Assembly (NCBI RefSeq): GCF_964204645.1
Contig: NC_134035.1
Span: 8,060,501 to 8,124,500 of the forward strand
Source: Tubulanus polymorphus
Lineage: Eukaryota; Nemertea; Palaeonemertea; Tubulaniformes; Tubulanidae
Direction: 5' to 3'
DNA: 64,000 bases
The translations under genes were made by a program, and so were the position numbers. The notes beneath the pieces are model-generated. The model saw only the letters and a program-made list of their open reading frames with translations, did no database searches and was not told the origin of the DNA. Positions 1 to 10,746 of the stretch are shown here, one piece after another; within the stretch, counting starts at the first letter, position 1, and the number at the start of each line of letters is the position of its first letter.

Positions 1-245
1 TAGTGTCCTCGGGCAAGACACTTATCCTCATTGCCTCTCTCCACCCAGGAGTAAATGGGTACCTGGCCTGATAGATGACTCCTGAGCGTTTGTTAGCAGC
101 TCGGTGTTACTTCTCCCCAGGGAGAGATGACTGATACATGTTAGAGTATAAAATTGGCCAGGGTAATAATACCGAAAAAAATGTAAAGCGCTCTGAGCAG
201 CCTGGCTGGATTTAGCGCTATATAAGACACATATTATTATCATAA
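1..245 (+). repeat. SINE, 3' part (cut by window start)
   Basis: The sequence has the composition of a short retroposon seen in many marine invertebrates. It has a body with GGGCAAGACACTTATCC and a conserved 3' segment with AAAGCGCTCTGAGCAGC and TTTAGCGCTATATAAG, and it ends in an ATT-type simple tail at about 230-240. The tail sets the orientation as plus. The tRNA-like head with its A and B boxes would lie before base 1 and is not visible. There is no coding capacity. I do not assign a named family. Confidence 0.6.
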
Positions 246-270
246 AAGCTGTCCATTGCATTTGTACATT

Positions 271-1218
271 TTATGTTTTCGACAAACGATACAATGTATT
301 TCTGAATTGCTTGTTTACGATTGTATAAATAATAAAATTCACACTTGAATTGAGGACTTGCGTAAAAGAGTATATTTTAGGAAACATGTTAACATAAGTT
401 CTATCCGTCGCCATCCGACCGATTGAACCGGGCAGTTCTAGAATCGAGAATATAATGCTCATCGTAAGCACCATCTTAGTGGCTTTCATTTGATTTTGAG
501 ATGGCGCAATCGTAGAAGCCGATAGAGCCTTGCGTTGCTTGTCTTTTACGACCAAAACGATAATGAGAGCTATGTTTGCCGCGAAAACTAAGACACTTGG
601 AATAATAATGCGGATGAACGGGTTTATGTACATGTGAAATATCTTGTAAATTGTTTTATCATACTCAGGAACGTAATGTGCATAATGGACAATACGTAAA
701 TCTTGATAACGATCTTGTCTTTTTACCCGGTTAAAAATTGGCATGTAAGTGTATAACGACAACGATAGCGTATACGTAATGATGACGAGTGGCAAAAGGC
801 TGCGTTTAACGTGCAGCGGAAAAATGATAGTTACCAATCGCTCGCATTGAATTATGACGGTGAAATAATTCCTAGACATCAAAGAACCCATGTTCAATGC
901 CGTTCCCCATATATTCATGTACGGCGAAATACGCGCCTTAGGGAATTTCATGACAGAATTCGTGCCGTATCGTGCGTACTGAACGTAAAAACGCACTGCG
1001 CCTTTAAGAAACTTTGTCAACAAGTACATGATGTCGCTCAGCGCGAGGTATCTCAGTAAATCGAAGCAGCGGTTTCTAGTTTTCAGTTTACGTAGAACAA
1101 TGACAACCAACACATTTAACGTAACACCGACTGCGACTAGTGGAGGTATAATGAACGCCTCCCGGATCCATGAAAACGGCGATACTTGTTTATAAACGTA
1201 AATTGACGTTTCATTCAT
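271..1218 (-). CDS. Class A (rhodopsin-like) GPCR, intronless
   Basis: A single-exon frame of 315 residues starts at a methionine followed by an N-glycosylation sequon (NETS). Seven hydrophobic segments are visible. TM1 is about residues 21-43. TM2 carries LALSD (58-62). TM3 ends in CERL (125-128) in the DRY position. TM7 has NSSVNFIIY (290-298) in place of NPxxY, followed by an amphipathic KQFRNTL helix. This is the pattern of the large lineage-expanded peptide-receptor-like GPCR families of invertebrates; the ligand cannot be named. Oddities: the only cysteines are C51 and C125, so the usual TM3-ECL2 disulphide is missing, and TM6 has no CWxP motif (ELPG is there instead). The protein is short but complete, and no frame damage is seen. 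It lies on the same strand as the kinesin upstream of it. Confidence 0.85.
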   Translation of the reverse strand: MNETSIYVYKQVSPFSWIREAFIIPPLVAVGVTLNVLVVIVLRKLKTRNRCFDLLRYLALSDIMYLLTKFLKGAVRFYVQYARYGTNSVMKFPKARISPYMNIWGTALNMGSLMSRNYFTVIIQCERLVTIIFPLHVKRSLLPLVIITYTLSLSLYTYMPIFNRVKRQDRYQDLRIVHYAHYVPEYDKTIYKIFHMYINPFIRIIIPSVLVFAANIALIIVLVVKDKQRKALSASTIAPSQNQMKATKMVLTMSIIFSILELPGSIGRMATDRTYVNMFPKIYSFTQVLNSSVNFIIYTIVNKQFRNTLYRLSKT

Positions 1219-2530
1219 TCTTTCAATTTCTAATCAGCACCACACACAACACGTACGGGAGCGCGATACATTTACAAACTTATGTCCATTGTTTCCTTCG
1301 AGCCAGAAACCGTTTCCACGTGTGAACACCAAATTTAATACGGATATTCTTTGTATGTCATCTTATTGTTGTGTTGAAGAATGGCAGCTAAGTTTCGATT
1401 TTTACCAGAGAAAATGAGAGAATGCAGATATGATATTCGCGGCGGTAGTGAGTGGTCCATTATATGAAAAGGCTACGTCGTGATTGTGAATACCACTAAT
1501 CAAATTCAATACACTCGACAATTGCTGCGTGTGCATGAGAAATATAGACATACATCCAGTTGCATTATGTAAATTCAACCTCTACAAGGCCAGTAACGAT
1601 AACACACTGATGACTTAAGCCCCCGTAACAGACTAGACGCGTCATATCTCGCTCAGCGAATCGATATTCCTCGCATTCGAACCAGGGCACGTGATACGAC
1701 GAATCGTCGTCTCCCACACGAATCTAACACGCGATTAATTCATCCATGCGTGCCTGTTACCTCCACTGGATGCTGAATTCGACAACAGATTACACACAAA
1801 ACCATGTCATCATTTGATCGATGAATCAGTTTTAACGATGGACAATATCTGTCTGTTTATTGTTATACAGAAATATTGATTGCGTGATGTAAGATTCACC
1901 TGGTTATTGGAGAGGAAGCTTGGACGCCATGATGTGCGCGTTTCAAGTAAAATAAAGTTTTGTTGAAATCAGATTCCATCGTTAGTCCTCCTAAGGGTTT
2001 AATCGACTCAGTACTCGGAAGAGAAGAGGAGACCAACAGAACATGGTGGAGAACGCGGGTTGCCCCCCCACCCTGGTGTAAAAACAAAGAAGTTTTTCAA
2101 TATAATTACCACAGGGCTGCCAACCTCTGAAAAGTTCTATCAGTAACAAACTGATTTTACATCAGTAATATTTCATTGAAATATGAAAGAAAATCTTCAA
2201 ATTAAGTTCAGCAGCAGATCACATGGAAGCCTGAGAACCAATAAAACTGAGAAGAATAATTTCTTTCAAATCAGGCAACGTTACTAACACACTTTAGACC
2301 AAAGGTTCGACCTGTGCGCGGGGCATTGATTTTTCCAATTAAACTACATGTTTGTTTGCTTCCTAAAGTTGTTACCCGCAGCCTCCACAGGCACAGGACA
2401 GCTTCAGCATATCTCCATGGGCACTCAAATTTTAATTGCTATTGGTCACGTCATGTTTTCAATGAGGTCAACAATTCAAACTTAACCGTTTAATTGACTA
2501 ACACTTTTTCACGAAACAGAAAACACGCAC
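1219..2530. other. Intergenic: GPCR upstream region and kinesin 3' end
   Basis: This stretch lies between the GPCR start and the last kinesin exon that I can place (low end 2531). It must contain the kinesin stop and 3' UTR. One candidate last exon is 1991-2072 on the minus strand, behind the acceptor TTTTTACACCAG. In the phase left by the preceding exon it would add about 26 residues and stop at TAG. Nothing in those residues supports it by homology, so the C-terminus is open. No other gene is seen, and no clear core promoter was recognised for the GPCR. Confidence 0.4.
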
Positions 2531-5500
2531 CTGTTCATATTTTCTTGTTCGGAATCTTGTTGCCTGGCAACTTTCTGTAGATGTTTCACTTGTCGGCGAC
2601 TGTCACGCACCTCTACTTCTAATCGACGCATCTTCACGAAATCCCGCAAAACCTTCAACAACATTAGACACGACATTAGAAATGGTCGGCCATCTTGGAT
2701 GACAGCATAACTAAGATTCATCTACTGATATCAGGGTTCTTACAGGTTTCCCACTTTCATTTTCCATAATTTTCCATACCCTGATTATGAATTTTTCATA
2801 CCCCTAAGTTACACATCCCAAACCTAGAATAGGCAATGTAGGTCCATTCAAAGTAAATTACTGCCAATTATCAATACTATTGACAAAGTGTTTTCATAAA
2901 GTTTGTTATGAAATGTGTAGCAAGACATTAAGGCATACATGTAGAGCCTAAATTCAAAATAGAAAGACAATTTTATTTTAAGACTAATACGATAACCACA
3001 CTCAAACGTGGTGAACGGATAAAAAGATAAAAACCCACTATCTACAGATTAAAAGAATTTAAAATCAAGAATTTATTTATTCGAACAATCTAAAATATAT
3101 AATAAACACGACGTTTCGATCTAACCCTAGAGATCATCGTCAGGTGTATTATCTCACCTGACGATGATCTCTAGGGTGAGATCGAAACGCCGTGTTTATT
3201 ATATATTTTAGATTGTTCGAATAAATAAATTCTTGATTTTAAATTCTTTTAATCTGTAGATAGTGGGTTTTTATCTTTTTATTTTAAGACTGTTTTCTGA
3301 TTTTCCACAGCTTTTGTCATCTAACATTATCATGTCATGTAACATACATTGCCTGGGGGGATATAATTAGCATGCACAAGAGTAAGACCTCCTGGACAAA
3401 AAATAAATCAATGAAGTTTAAAATGGCTTTGAAATAGAATTATTCACCTCTGGCAAAGCATTACAATTTTCACCGATGAGTTTAGCTTCGTTTTCTGTCC
3501 GCGTGAACCAATCGTTGTTTTCCTTCAGACGTGAATTGACGTCCGCCTTACGGCTCAAAATCGTATCTCGACGTTTCTCGGCCGCGTCGATCGCATGGTT
3601 TAATTTTGAATGAACCTTTTAATGAAATAGGTGAAAAAATTCCTTAAAACGTTTCATTACGAAATCACAGGTCGTTGAAAAGTACTAAATAGTGGATTGA
3701 TGAACGAAAAGCAGAATAAGGGGAAACAAGATGGCCTCTTAAAGAAAACTTAATGAGGTACATAGGGGTCCCTACTACAGATCAGTCATTTGTGGATATA
3801 AAGAGTTTTCAAGGAAAAAATTCATATCCTAATTACAGTAGACTCCTCCTAAATCGGTTCTGTCTATCTTGGTCAACCATTAATTTGGTAATTTTATCAA
3901 CAAATGATATCCTTTATACCTCCTAAACTTGGTGTCTAATTTGGTTTGAAAAAAATTATACAGGTCCCAATCGATTAAGGTGTAGTCTACTTCAAACTAG
4001 AAAAACATTTCTAATTGCCTATCTCTCAAAATTGAAAGCTTTAAAGGAGTTTTGGGCATTTTGTTCAATTAAAAGGAGTTTCAAGCACATTCAAAAGCAT
4101 TTTCCGTTTTGAAGTTTTAAGGAGTGGCAGGGACCCTGGGGCCGGTTCCATAGTCATGCCTTAGACTTAAGACCAGTCTAAGACTATCTTAGTTCTATAG
4201 CTAATCTAACAGCTTAAGACCACTTTTGGACTAAAGTCGCGACTATGGAACCGGCCCCTGTACATAAAGTCCAGGTACCCGTTACTCAGAGTTAACCAGC
4301 GGATAAATAACACGGTAAAGGGCATTCAAACATTGATTATCTTGAACCAACATTTGAGCAAATGGCCACAGGTTTGCTAAAAGTGTAACTAAACTCTAAG
4401 TAGTTTCTGTTAGGCTTTCGTATTCAAATGAAGCCAACAAGTGTATTGGTAAATCTGTTTTTGCGAAAATAAAACCCAAAGGTAGGTTTTGCTTAAAAAT
4501 AAAGAATTAAATGAACCAAAGCAAAATGGTCATCACGATGTATCAACAGTCTATCGCAAATAACTCGACGACTTCAAGTACAATTTTTAGATGGCATAAC
4601 AGCAAATGCCGCCTTATTGGGTAGAGTACGGAGGAAGGCGGAGTCTACTCTACTAGCTTATCAGTAAATCTCCCAACATTTAAGTTAAACTACACCTCGT
4701 GACAAGTACATATCATGGATTTTTTATATGTATTTACTATACCTTTTCCGATCTGGTTTTATCACTGCTGACGACGCCGAGTCGAGATAAAACCTGTTGT
4801 TTCTGATGTATTTTCAACGTCAGATCGCGTTCGGAACATTCGTACTCCATGATCTCGTTGCGTAAACTCAGTCGCTTCGTGAATATCGTACTGAACAACG
4901 TTTTCAACCTGCGGCGGAGATGAAAATAGACGATGATCGAGAAAAACCGTTTTATATGAAATAAAGTTTAACCTCCGATTGGAAGTGGGGTCCACTGGGT
5001 ATTTCCCGGGGAAAAATTCAGAATACTGACAATTTTGTGTTATATTGCAGTATACGTAAAGACATGTTAGCTAACTCTATGAATCGTATACGTAAAGACA
5101 TGTTAGCTAACTCTATGAATCGTATACGTAAAGACATGTTAGCTAACTCTATGAATCGTATACGTAAAGACATGTTAGCTAACTCTATGAATCGTATACG
5201 TAAAGACATGTTAGCTAACTCTATGAATCGTATAGGCCTACGTAAAGACATGTTAGCTAACTCTATGAATCGTATACATAAAGACATGTTAGCTAACTCT
5301 ATGAATCGTATAGGCCTACGTAAAGACATGTTAGCTAACTCTATGAATCGTATACGTAAAGACATGTTAGCTAACTCTATGAATCGTATAGGCCTACGTA
5401 AAGACATGTTAGCTAACTCTATGAATCGTATACGTAAAGACATGTTAGCTAACTCTATAAATCGTATAGGCCTACGTAAAGACATGTTAGCTAACTCTAT

Positions 5501-8500
5501 GAATCGTATACGTAGAGACATGTTAGCTAACTCTATGAATCATTAAGCTATCATCAGAACTTCCTCTAATGGTGTAAGAGATTCTCGGAAGCCCCATTAT
5601 ATCCAAACTATACAGTTTTTGCTTCAGAAATCCTGAAAATGATCGAAATGGAAATTATTCACGATACGTACCGGTTAATATCTTCTTGTTTGGCGGTGTC
5701 CGCCTGTCGCTGGTGGAACGGCGTCATCAAACCTCCTTCGTACGACTGAAGTTTCAATTTCAATTCAGAAATCTGAAGGAAAAACCATTTGAAATTTCAG
5801 ATACATCTTTTAAAATTTCGCTTCGGACATATATACTGAGCTCGACGGTATATGGCATAAAATGTGCATACAAACATTTCGGCAGACATTTTGCTTAGAT
5901 TTTCACGTTTTCAACTATTTCTCACGATTCATTGCATTTCACCTCATTCCGACTGACCGCCGTTAAACGCTTGGTGACATTTTCAAACGACCCTTGAGAC
6001 AATGTCAAAAGTTGTTTCAATTACTCTTTTGAAATTATTCATTACCTCAGTGCGCAGCTCTTCGACTATCTTCACGTATCGACTGACGTGCATATCAACG
6101 CTGAGCACGTTCTTCTTCAACTGGAAAAACAATCAATAACCGATTTATCTAATGCAAAATTTTAATCCAACCCCAATCAATTTTACAACAATTTTAACTA
6201 AAATTTTTGTTTCGATTACTGTTGGTAACTTCATGCTTTCAGAGGACATCAATTCCAACGTATTCATAGTTTCACAAAGCTCACTACAATCATTGTTTTG
6301 ATAGTTGAGTTCATCGAAAATGAGAAGGTTGTCATCATAAGCAACTAATCATAATTATTTTTTTCGTGAAACTGCCTCCCCGAAGAACTGACAGCAACAA
6401 ACTTACCGTAGCCTTGATATTCTTGGCCCTATCCGCGTATTTCAGCGAGTTTAACGTATCCTCGTAACTCATAGCAGATGGACTGACGGCAGTTATCATC
6501 ACTGTTGAACAGTTACCACCGATTGAATCTTTCAGTAATCGAGTTAGTTTACTGTCCCTGTATGGGATGTGCTGGTTCTTTTTACCGCTGTTCTATAGTT
6601 TTAAATGAATACAGGTAAAATATAATGACTACAAACATCTGTTCCTGAATGCATTGTAATTCCTACTGGAATATAGTCACCAATCATAAGCTCCCTATTG
6701 AACTACCAAATAGTGAATCAAGTTTTTCAGCTTTGCCAAATGTTTGAAAAAAGACAATTCTTTAAGCTGGTCCATGGTGTGTGTAATCCCCAATCTAAGC
6801 CAGGGGACATCTTGACTTTTCTATGATAATCAATGCCAAAATATTAGGCCCCAGTTACGACTTAAGCCCAAAAAGTCGACTTAAATCTACTTAGACCATG
6901 GTCTTAAGTTGATAGACTGGCTATAGAACTAAGATGGTCTTTAAACTAAGCCATGTGTGTGCAAGTGGTCACAGAAGAATAAATCAATGACAATGTACTG
7001 ATATATGTAACACGTACCCTGCCATCGGCTAAAGCATTAATCACATTTCCGAGCGCGAGTAACGAACGATTTATATTGGCTCCTTCTCGTAATCGAGCTC
7101 CGCGATTGGCTGTAGCGGTCGCGCGCTCGGATCCGGCCAGATCGATCAACGACATCTTCGCCATGTGTATATCCGCGGTTAAACTAGCCGTACGATCTTT
7201 CTGTCGTACAAACACCTGAACATTTTGAAGAAAAAAAAAAAGAAAATCAGACATTTTGAAATTGATTTTTCCATGAGAAATTCCTAGGTTAAGAATGTTA
7301 CAATTCATTCAATTTTCATTGAATCACGCATTGATAAGTAAACACATGGTCAATAGCATTATCCAAATTCCAGATAGTTTTTCAGATTATTTTGGTAAAT
7401 TTGTCAAATTTCATTAATTTTTTCCCGTTTTTTTTTTCTAGATTTTTCTGATTCCCGGAGCTTCCCAGGTTTTCCTGGTCAGCAGCAACCCAGCACCTTG
7501 TTGTAGAAGAAAATCTAAACATTTCCAAGGTACGCGAATAAAGCAATATGAAAATGGAATAAGACTTGAGTGTCAAGGTAATCGCACTACTTATATTGTT
7601 CCCAGAAATCTAATGGTTACGATCCATAAAACTCATCTACTGACCTGAAAAACTGCATGCGAACGTGACGACTCCTTATTGGCATCGGTCGGGTGTTGCG
7701 TGCGATTTTGATTTCCGTAATATAACATTTCCAACAAATCCTTGGCATCTTTAGGCTGAAATAATTATCAAAAACGCTTGAAAGATGCTAATATGAAAAT
7801 CCGACATGTAGAATAGGAATATTTTAGAAATTTTGTCATTATCCATAGTTTTAAGAATATCAAACCGACCTTATGTAAAGTTAACCCTTTTATGACGATG
7901 CCGCTATTGGGGTCTTCTCTAATTGGCAGGGCGCCGCTTGGTTTCAACAAATCTTGTATAGTTTCATTATATATCTAAAACAATTGAACAGTACGTAACA
8001 ATACATGAGCGATTGCTTAGCACGGAATATGATAACATTTAACAAATTTGTGTTTCAGATCTGACGCTACATGGTAATTCCATTTGTTGTAGTAATGAGG
8101 ATGATTCAACATCGAAACTTTTTAAAGGAAAATGCACAAGAAACCATTCCACTTTTGAAAGTATTCCGATATTTTTTGGGAGTAAGAAAAAGAGTAGTAA
8201 ATACTCTCAATCATTCAAATAGTGGGTGTGGATGTCCCATGAATTTTTTTAATAGCAAATTTGGCTATCACGAATATACCCATCTAAAGTGACAAATAAC
8301 CCATTAAAGGTGACAGCTCCTCGCGACTACGGCCATTTGTACCGGAAGAAGGCAATGCAGTGATGTGAGGGAAGCGTCAACATTCTTATGGAAATGTGAG
8401 CATTAGGTAAATCAAGCATTCTACAAGCGAGTGCATTAAAAGAGTTAAATAATGTTAACGAAATAACACCCATAGCAGATATGTAGAGACAGTTTATTTC

Positions 8501-9730
8501 CTAATAGTTTCGAGGTTAAAACTAAACCTCATCTTCAGAGGAACAAAAAATACAAAAATGTATTTTTAAATACATGTTAAAACTTTAGTTTTAACCTCGA
8601 AACTGTTAGGAAATAAACTGTTTCTACGGATCTGCTGTGGGTTTTTATTTGTTAACTCTACATTGTGATTCATATCAGTTCACTGCAGTCGAGTTAAATA
8701 GTGTCCAACGCGTTTAATTACCTCTAAATACGACACAGCGACGTCGCAACTTTTCTCATCTTTCATGTCTTCGATTCGTTCGTACAATTCCATCATCGTG
8801 TGAAACGTAACCCCGGGACATTCCATATTACCCAACATCGTGTGCGTTTTACCGGCTCCGGTCGCCCCGTACGCGAATACTAAATAAACAACAAATCATC
8901 AACCATTATTTCTAGTAACTATTTTGTCTTTCGTTATCATTGTAGGATTCTCAAACAGATTGATAACTGCAGTCAATTAAGAACGCAATTCCTGAAAAGG
9001 TTATCACACTGTATTTAATAGGGATGTCAACATTTTAATGGTAACCGGTTGATTAAGGTGATTCTCAAGAAAAACTACCGAGGAAAGGTGCCGTAAATGC
9101 TTTGTGAAATCAAATACTACCCAGATTAGATGAAAATTTATGAAATTCCAAAATACTTCAAAACCGGGAAATTTAAAAATTTCAAAAAGCAGACGATTTC
9201 TACCATCAATGACAATGGCTGGACTCAGTAACCAACTCAAGTGAAACGAGGCAGCCAAACGCAGATCATGCAAACAATAAGATACACGATGTAATTGCTG
9301 CAGTGAGGATTGAAAAATTACCCGAACAGTTGATTCCATTCAGTAGACAATCCAGTATAGACCGTACACAATGTTCGTACACCTGTCTATTGATAGCATT
9401 CGGATCGAAAACGCGATCGAACGCGAAACGCATATCGCGACTTTTCTTCTTCAGGATATCGTAGCGCCGCGCGCCGGCCGAACCAAATCCGTCTTTACTA
9501 TCGTCTGCCGGGTCGAACACGAGTATGTGATCGTCTAACGCTTGCACGACGTTTGAAAAGTTGCCGTCTTTTTCTTTGATATTTTCCGGTCGTATCCGTA
9601 CGACGACTTTCACGTTGCTGTTCGATGATTTTATCGTACGATCGCGTACCGCCGATGCCGGAGTTCTCGACGCGCGACACGAGGACGCCGGTCCATTCAT
9701 CGGAGTCTGCTGCATATTTCTAACAACCAT
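2531..9730 (-). CDS. KIF18A: Kinesin-8 motor protein, KIF18A-like (C-terminal end unresolved)
   Basis: Eleven coding exons can be joined in phase (high to low): 9730-9322, 8879-8722, 7974-7870, 7755-7645, 7215-7018, 6592-6407, 6120-6046, 5772-5672, 4908-4743, 3615-3448, 2652-2531, giving about 600 residues. The motor domain runs from about residue 37 to 410. It opens with [13 protein letters not shown] and has ILVFDP, the P-loop [10 protein letters not shown], switch I ESSRSHA, switch II DLAGSE and [11 protein letters not shown]. The combination RPEN-KEK, HILVFDP and NVINALAD is the KIF18 signature rather than KIF19. The neck and coiled-coil tail include LKTLF and lysine/arginine-rich helices. 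Kinesin-8 walks to microtubule plus ends and dampens their dynamics, limiting chromosome oscillation in mitosis. The start at 9730 follows a more upstream in-frame ATG at 9769; 9730 is preferred because the motor N-tail begins soon after. Introns hold a minisatellite (5052-5546) and two Penelope-type hammerhead loci. The vertebrate protein is longer, so 3' exons may be missed. Confidence 0.88.
3030..3282. mobile_element. Head-to-head Penelope-like terminal fragments (long inverted repeat)
   Basis: Two arms of about 115-120 bp form a near-perfect inverted repeat around a 14-bp centre (3144-3157). Each arm, read outward from the centre, starts with a hammerhead-type core (CTGACGA, stem II, GAAAC) and runs into AT-rich sequence. 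Hammerhead cores in terminal repeats are established for Penelope-like retroelements, and inverted junctions of their ends are common. No reverse transcriptase remains. It lies in a kinesin intron between the exons ending at 3448 and 2652. Confidence 0.65.
3106..3147 (-). ncRNA. Hammerhead ribozyme motif, nearly complete (type I, Penelope style)
   Basis: Read on the minus strand: stem I 5' arm ACAC, then CTGACGA (fits CUGANGA), stem II GATCT...AGATC with a short loop, GAAAC, the cleavage triplet GTC, and the stem I 3' arm GTGT pairing with ACAC. Stem III is minimal, as is typical of Penelope-type hammerheads, which are thought to work as dimers. The opposite arm (core 3158-3188, plus strand) has the same core with better stem II pairing (GATCTC/GAGATC), but its triplet reads GCC, which does not fit NUH. 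That arm should therefore be inactive. Confidence 0.6.
3834..3992. mobile_element. Short pogo/Tigger-like MITE
   Basis: The left end TACAGTAGACTCCTCCTAAA and the right end near 3965-3992 (GATTAAGGTGTAGTCTAC) form imperfect terminal inverted repeats with a TA at the border, as in non-autonomous pogo/Tigger elements. There is no ORF. It sits in a kinesin intron. Confidence 0.45.
4138..4258. mobile_element. 121-bp palindromic MITE with perfect 18-bp terminal inverted repeats
   Basis: GGGGCCGGTTCCATAGTC at 4138-4155 is the exact reverse complement of 4241-4258. The interior is also partly self-complementary (CTTAGACTTAAG...). A related, decayed copy lies at about 6846-6950, sharing the CTTAGTTCTATAGC segment in opposite orientation. 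Both lie in kinesin introns. The transposase family is not determined. Confidence 0.75.
5052..5546. repeat. Minisatellite of 36-bp and 42-bp units, 13 copies
   Basis: The basic unit is 36 bp and carries the palindromes GTTAGCTAAC and CGTATACG. A variant has six extra bases that create TAGGCCTA, giving 42 bp. The order is five 36-bp units, then four repeats of a 42+36 dimer, which is a 78-bp higher-order period. Copies differ by only a few substitutions, so expansion was recent. Both unit lengths are multiples of three and hold no stops in one frame of each strand, which opens about 500-bp frames on both strands. These are not taken as genes. It lies in the kinesin intron between exons 5772-5672 and 4908-4743. 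Confidence 0.95.
8478..8640. mobile_element. Penelope-like terminal fragment pair (inverted repeat)
   Basis: Inverted arms (about 8480-8525 and 8585-8632) share the segment that runs from the hammerhead 3' core into CAGTTTATTTCC. The spacer is AT-rich. It has the same architecture as the locus at 3030-3282 but a different subfamily. It is located in the kinesin intron between exons 8722 and 7974. Confidence 0.6.
8498..8543 (-). ncRNA. Hammerhead ribozyme motif, complete (Penelope style)
   Basis: Minus strand, in order: stem I TTCCT, CTGAAGA (CUGANGA), stem II GAGGTT / AACCTC, GAAAC, the triplet ATT (fits NUH), and stem I AGGAA. The 5-bp stem I (TTCCT/AGGAA) and 6-bp stem II pair perfectly. 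Stem III is almost absent, as in known Penelope hammerheads. The copy on the plus strand of the right arm lacks the CUGANGA half. Confidence 0.62.
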
Positions 9731-10500
9731 TTTGTATTTCGATGCTCGTATATATCTTTTCAGTAGCACATATGTATATTATACATAGGTAAAAAGCTCT
9801 GTAAATAAATAAAAGTTGAAAATTTTAAAAAGTTGCTTCATTCAAAGACACGGTTCACAGCGACTTGTACCCCTTGACATATATCATTTTCGAAGTGGCT
9901 ACTCGTACGGACACGTACGAATAATTCCGTAGGGTATTCGTACGCACCCGTACAAATTGGAATGTTCGTACGGGAAGTGATAGGGTTAGGTGTCGACTAT
10001 CAGCGAGCTCGGTGGTCTAGTGGTATGATGCTGCGTTAGTAATTTACTGGCCCGGGTTCGAGTCTCGCTCTATCCGCTCTATTTTTCTCTTACACTTCTC
10101 CACACTTTCCTTGAATTTCTGCACCTTGTACGCATGCGCAGCGTTAATCTTCTGTTGACTTAAGTTTTCATGCAGTTTTTGGATTGAATGGCTTGAATAC
10201 ATATTGAAATCATAGGTAACAGATAGCTCTTCATTTACTTATGACTGCATTTACAAGTGAAAACAATATTCCCTGGACGAATTCGAATAAATTTCAATTA
10301 ATTGAATTTGATTAAAAATTAATTCGGAGGTGGAAAAAGTTCTCAATTTTCTGGCTGGATTTAGAAAATCTACCATTCACTGACTGTGAAATAGCCTCAT
10401 CGTTTAGGCCTAACATATTTCCAGAAATACAAAGGAACGTACACGTTTTAAAGGCTATGATTCGATTCTTCTAACACTGTTCAAATATTCCGGTAATATC
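9731..10500. other. Intergenic, upstream of kinesin
   Basis: This contains the presumed kinesin promoter (minus strand) but no motif that I can defend. At 9895-9985 there is a cluster of CGTACG-type palindromes (TTCGTACGG and relatives). A tRNA-like relic follows at 10005-10070. No gene is seen. Confidence 0.4.
10005..10070 (+). pseudogene. tRNA-Pro-like pseudogene or SINE head
   Basis: It has an A box GGTCTAGTGGTATGAT and a B box CCCGGGTTCGAGTCTC at tRNA spacing, closest in feel to eukaryotic tRNA-Pro. The anticodon arm (GCTGCGTTAGTAATTT) does not fold into a proper 5-bp stem, and the T stem is broken (CCGGG against CTCGC). It is therefore a decayed tRNA or the head of a SINE, not a working tRNA. 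Confidence 0.5.
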
Positions 10501-10539
10501 CGCCATATTTACTACCACAACATTCACAAATCGATGGTT

Positions 10540-10746
10540 TTGAATCGCGGGATTTCATTGGCCGAACGTTTGTAACGGCGATTCTGATTCGTCGCGGAGA
10601 CGATGACGACGTCAACGGAATCCCCACTAAGCGAAATCCCGTACTTTAATGACGTCATCTTGGAAAAGCCTATCTATGGAGGAAATCCCTTCCACTAATT
10701 GCTGCTCAAAGGAAATTTAAGTCAAAAAGACCCGTCAGCTGCTGAC
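10540..10746 (+). promoter_or_regulatory. Likely TSSC4 promoter and 5' UTR exon
   Basis: This is a CpG-richer patch with an inverted CCAAT box (ATTGG at 10557-10561) and a perfect CRE palindrome TGACGTCA at 10650-10657, with a second, imperfect GACGTC nearby. A good donor (GAC|GTAAGT) follows at 10747 and matches the acceptor TTTCAG at 11911-11916 just before the TSSC4 start. A 5' UTR intron of about 1.17 kb is therefore inferred. A transcript is needed to prove it. Confidence 0.42.

Noticed and set aside
4762-4995. A minus-strand frame [20 protein letters not shown] as a kinesin exon
   Set aside because: It is the wrong frame of a true exon. The phase from the preceding exon gives the lysine-rich coiled-coil reading [13 protein letters not shown] instead.
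5018-5546. Long repetitive open frames on both strands ([10 protein letters not shown] and [11 protein letters not shown] repeats)
   Set aside because: They arise because the minisatellite unit is a multiple of three and stop-free. The tract lies inside a kinesin intron and has no start context or splice support.
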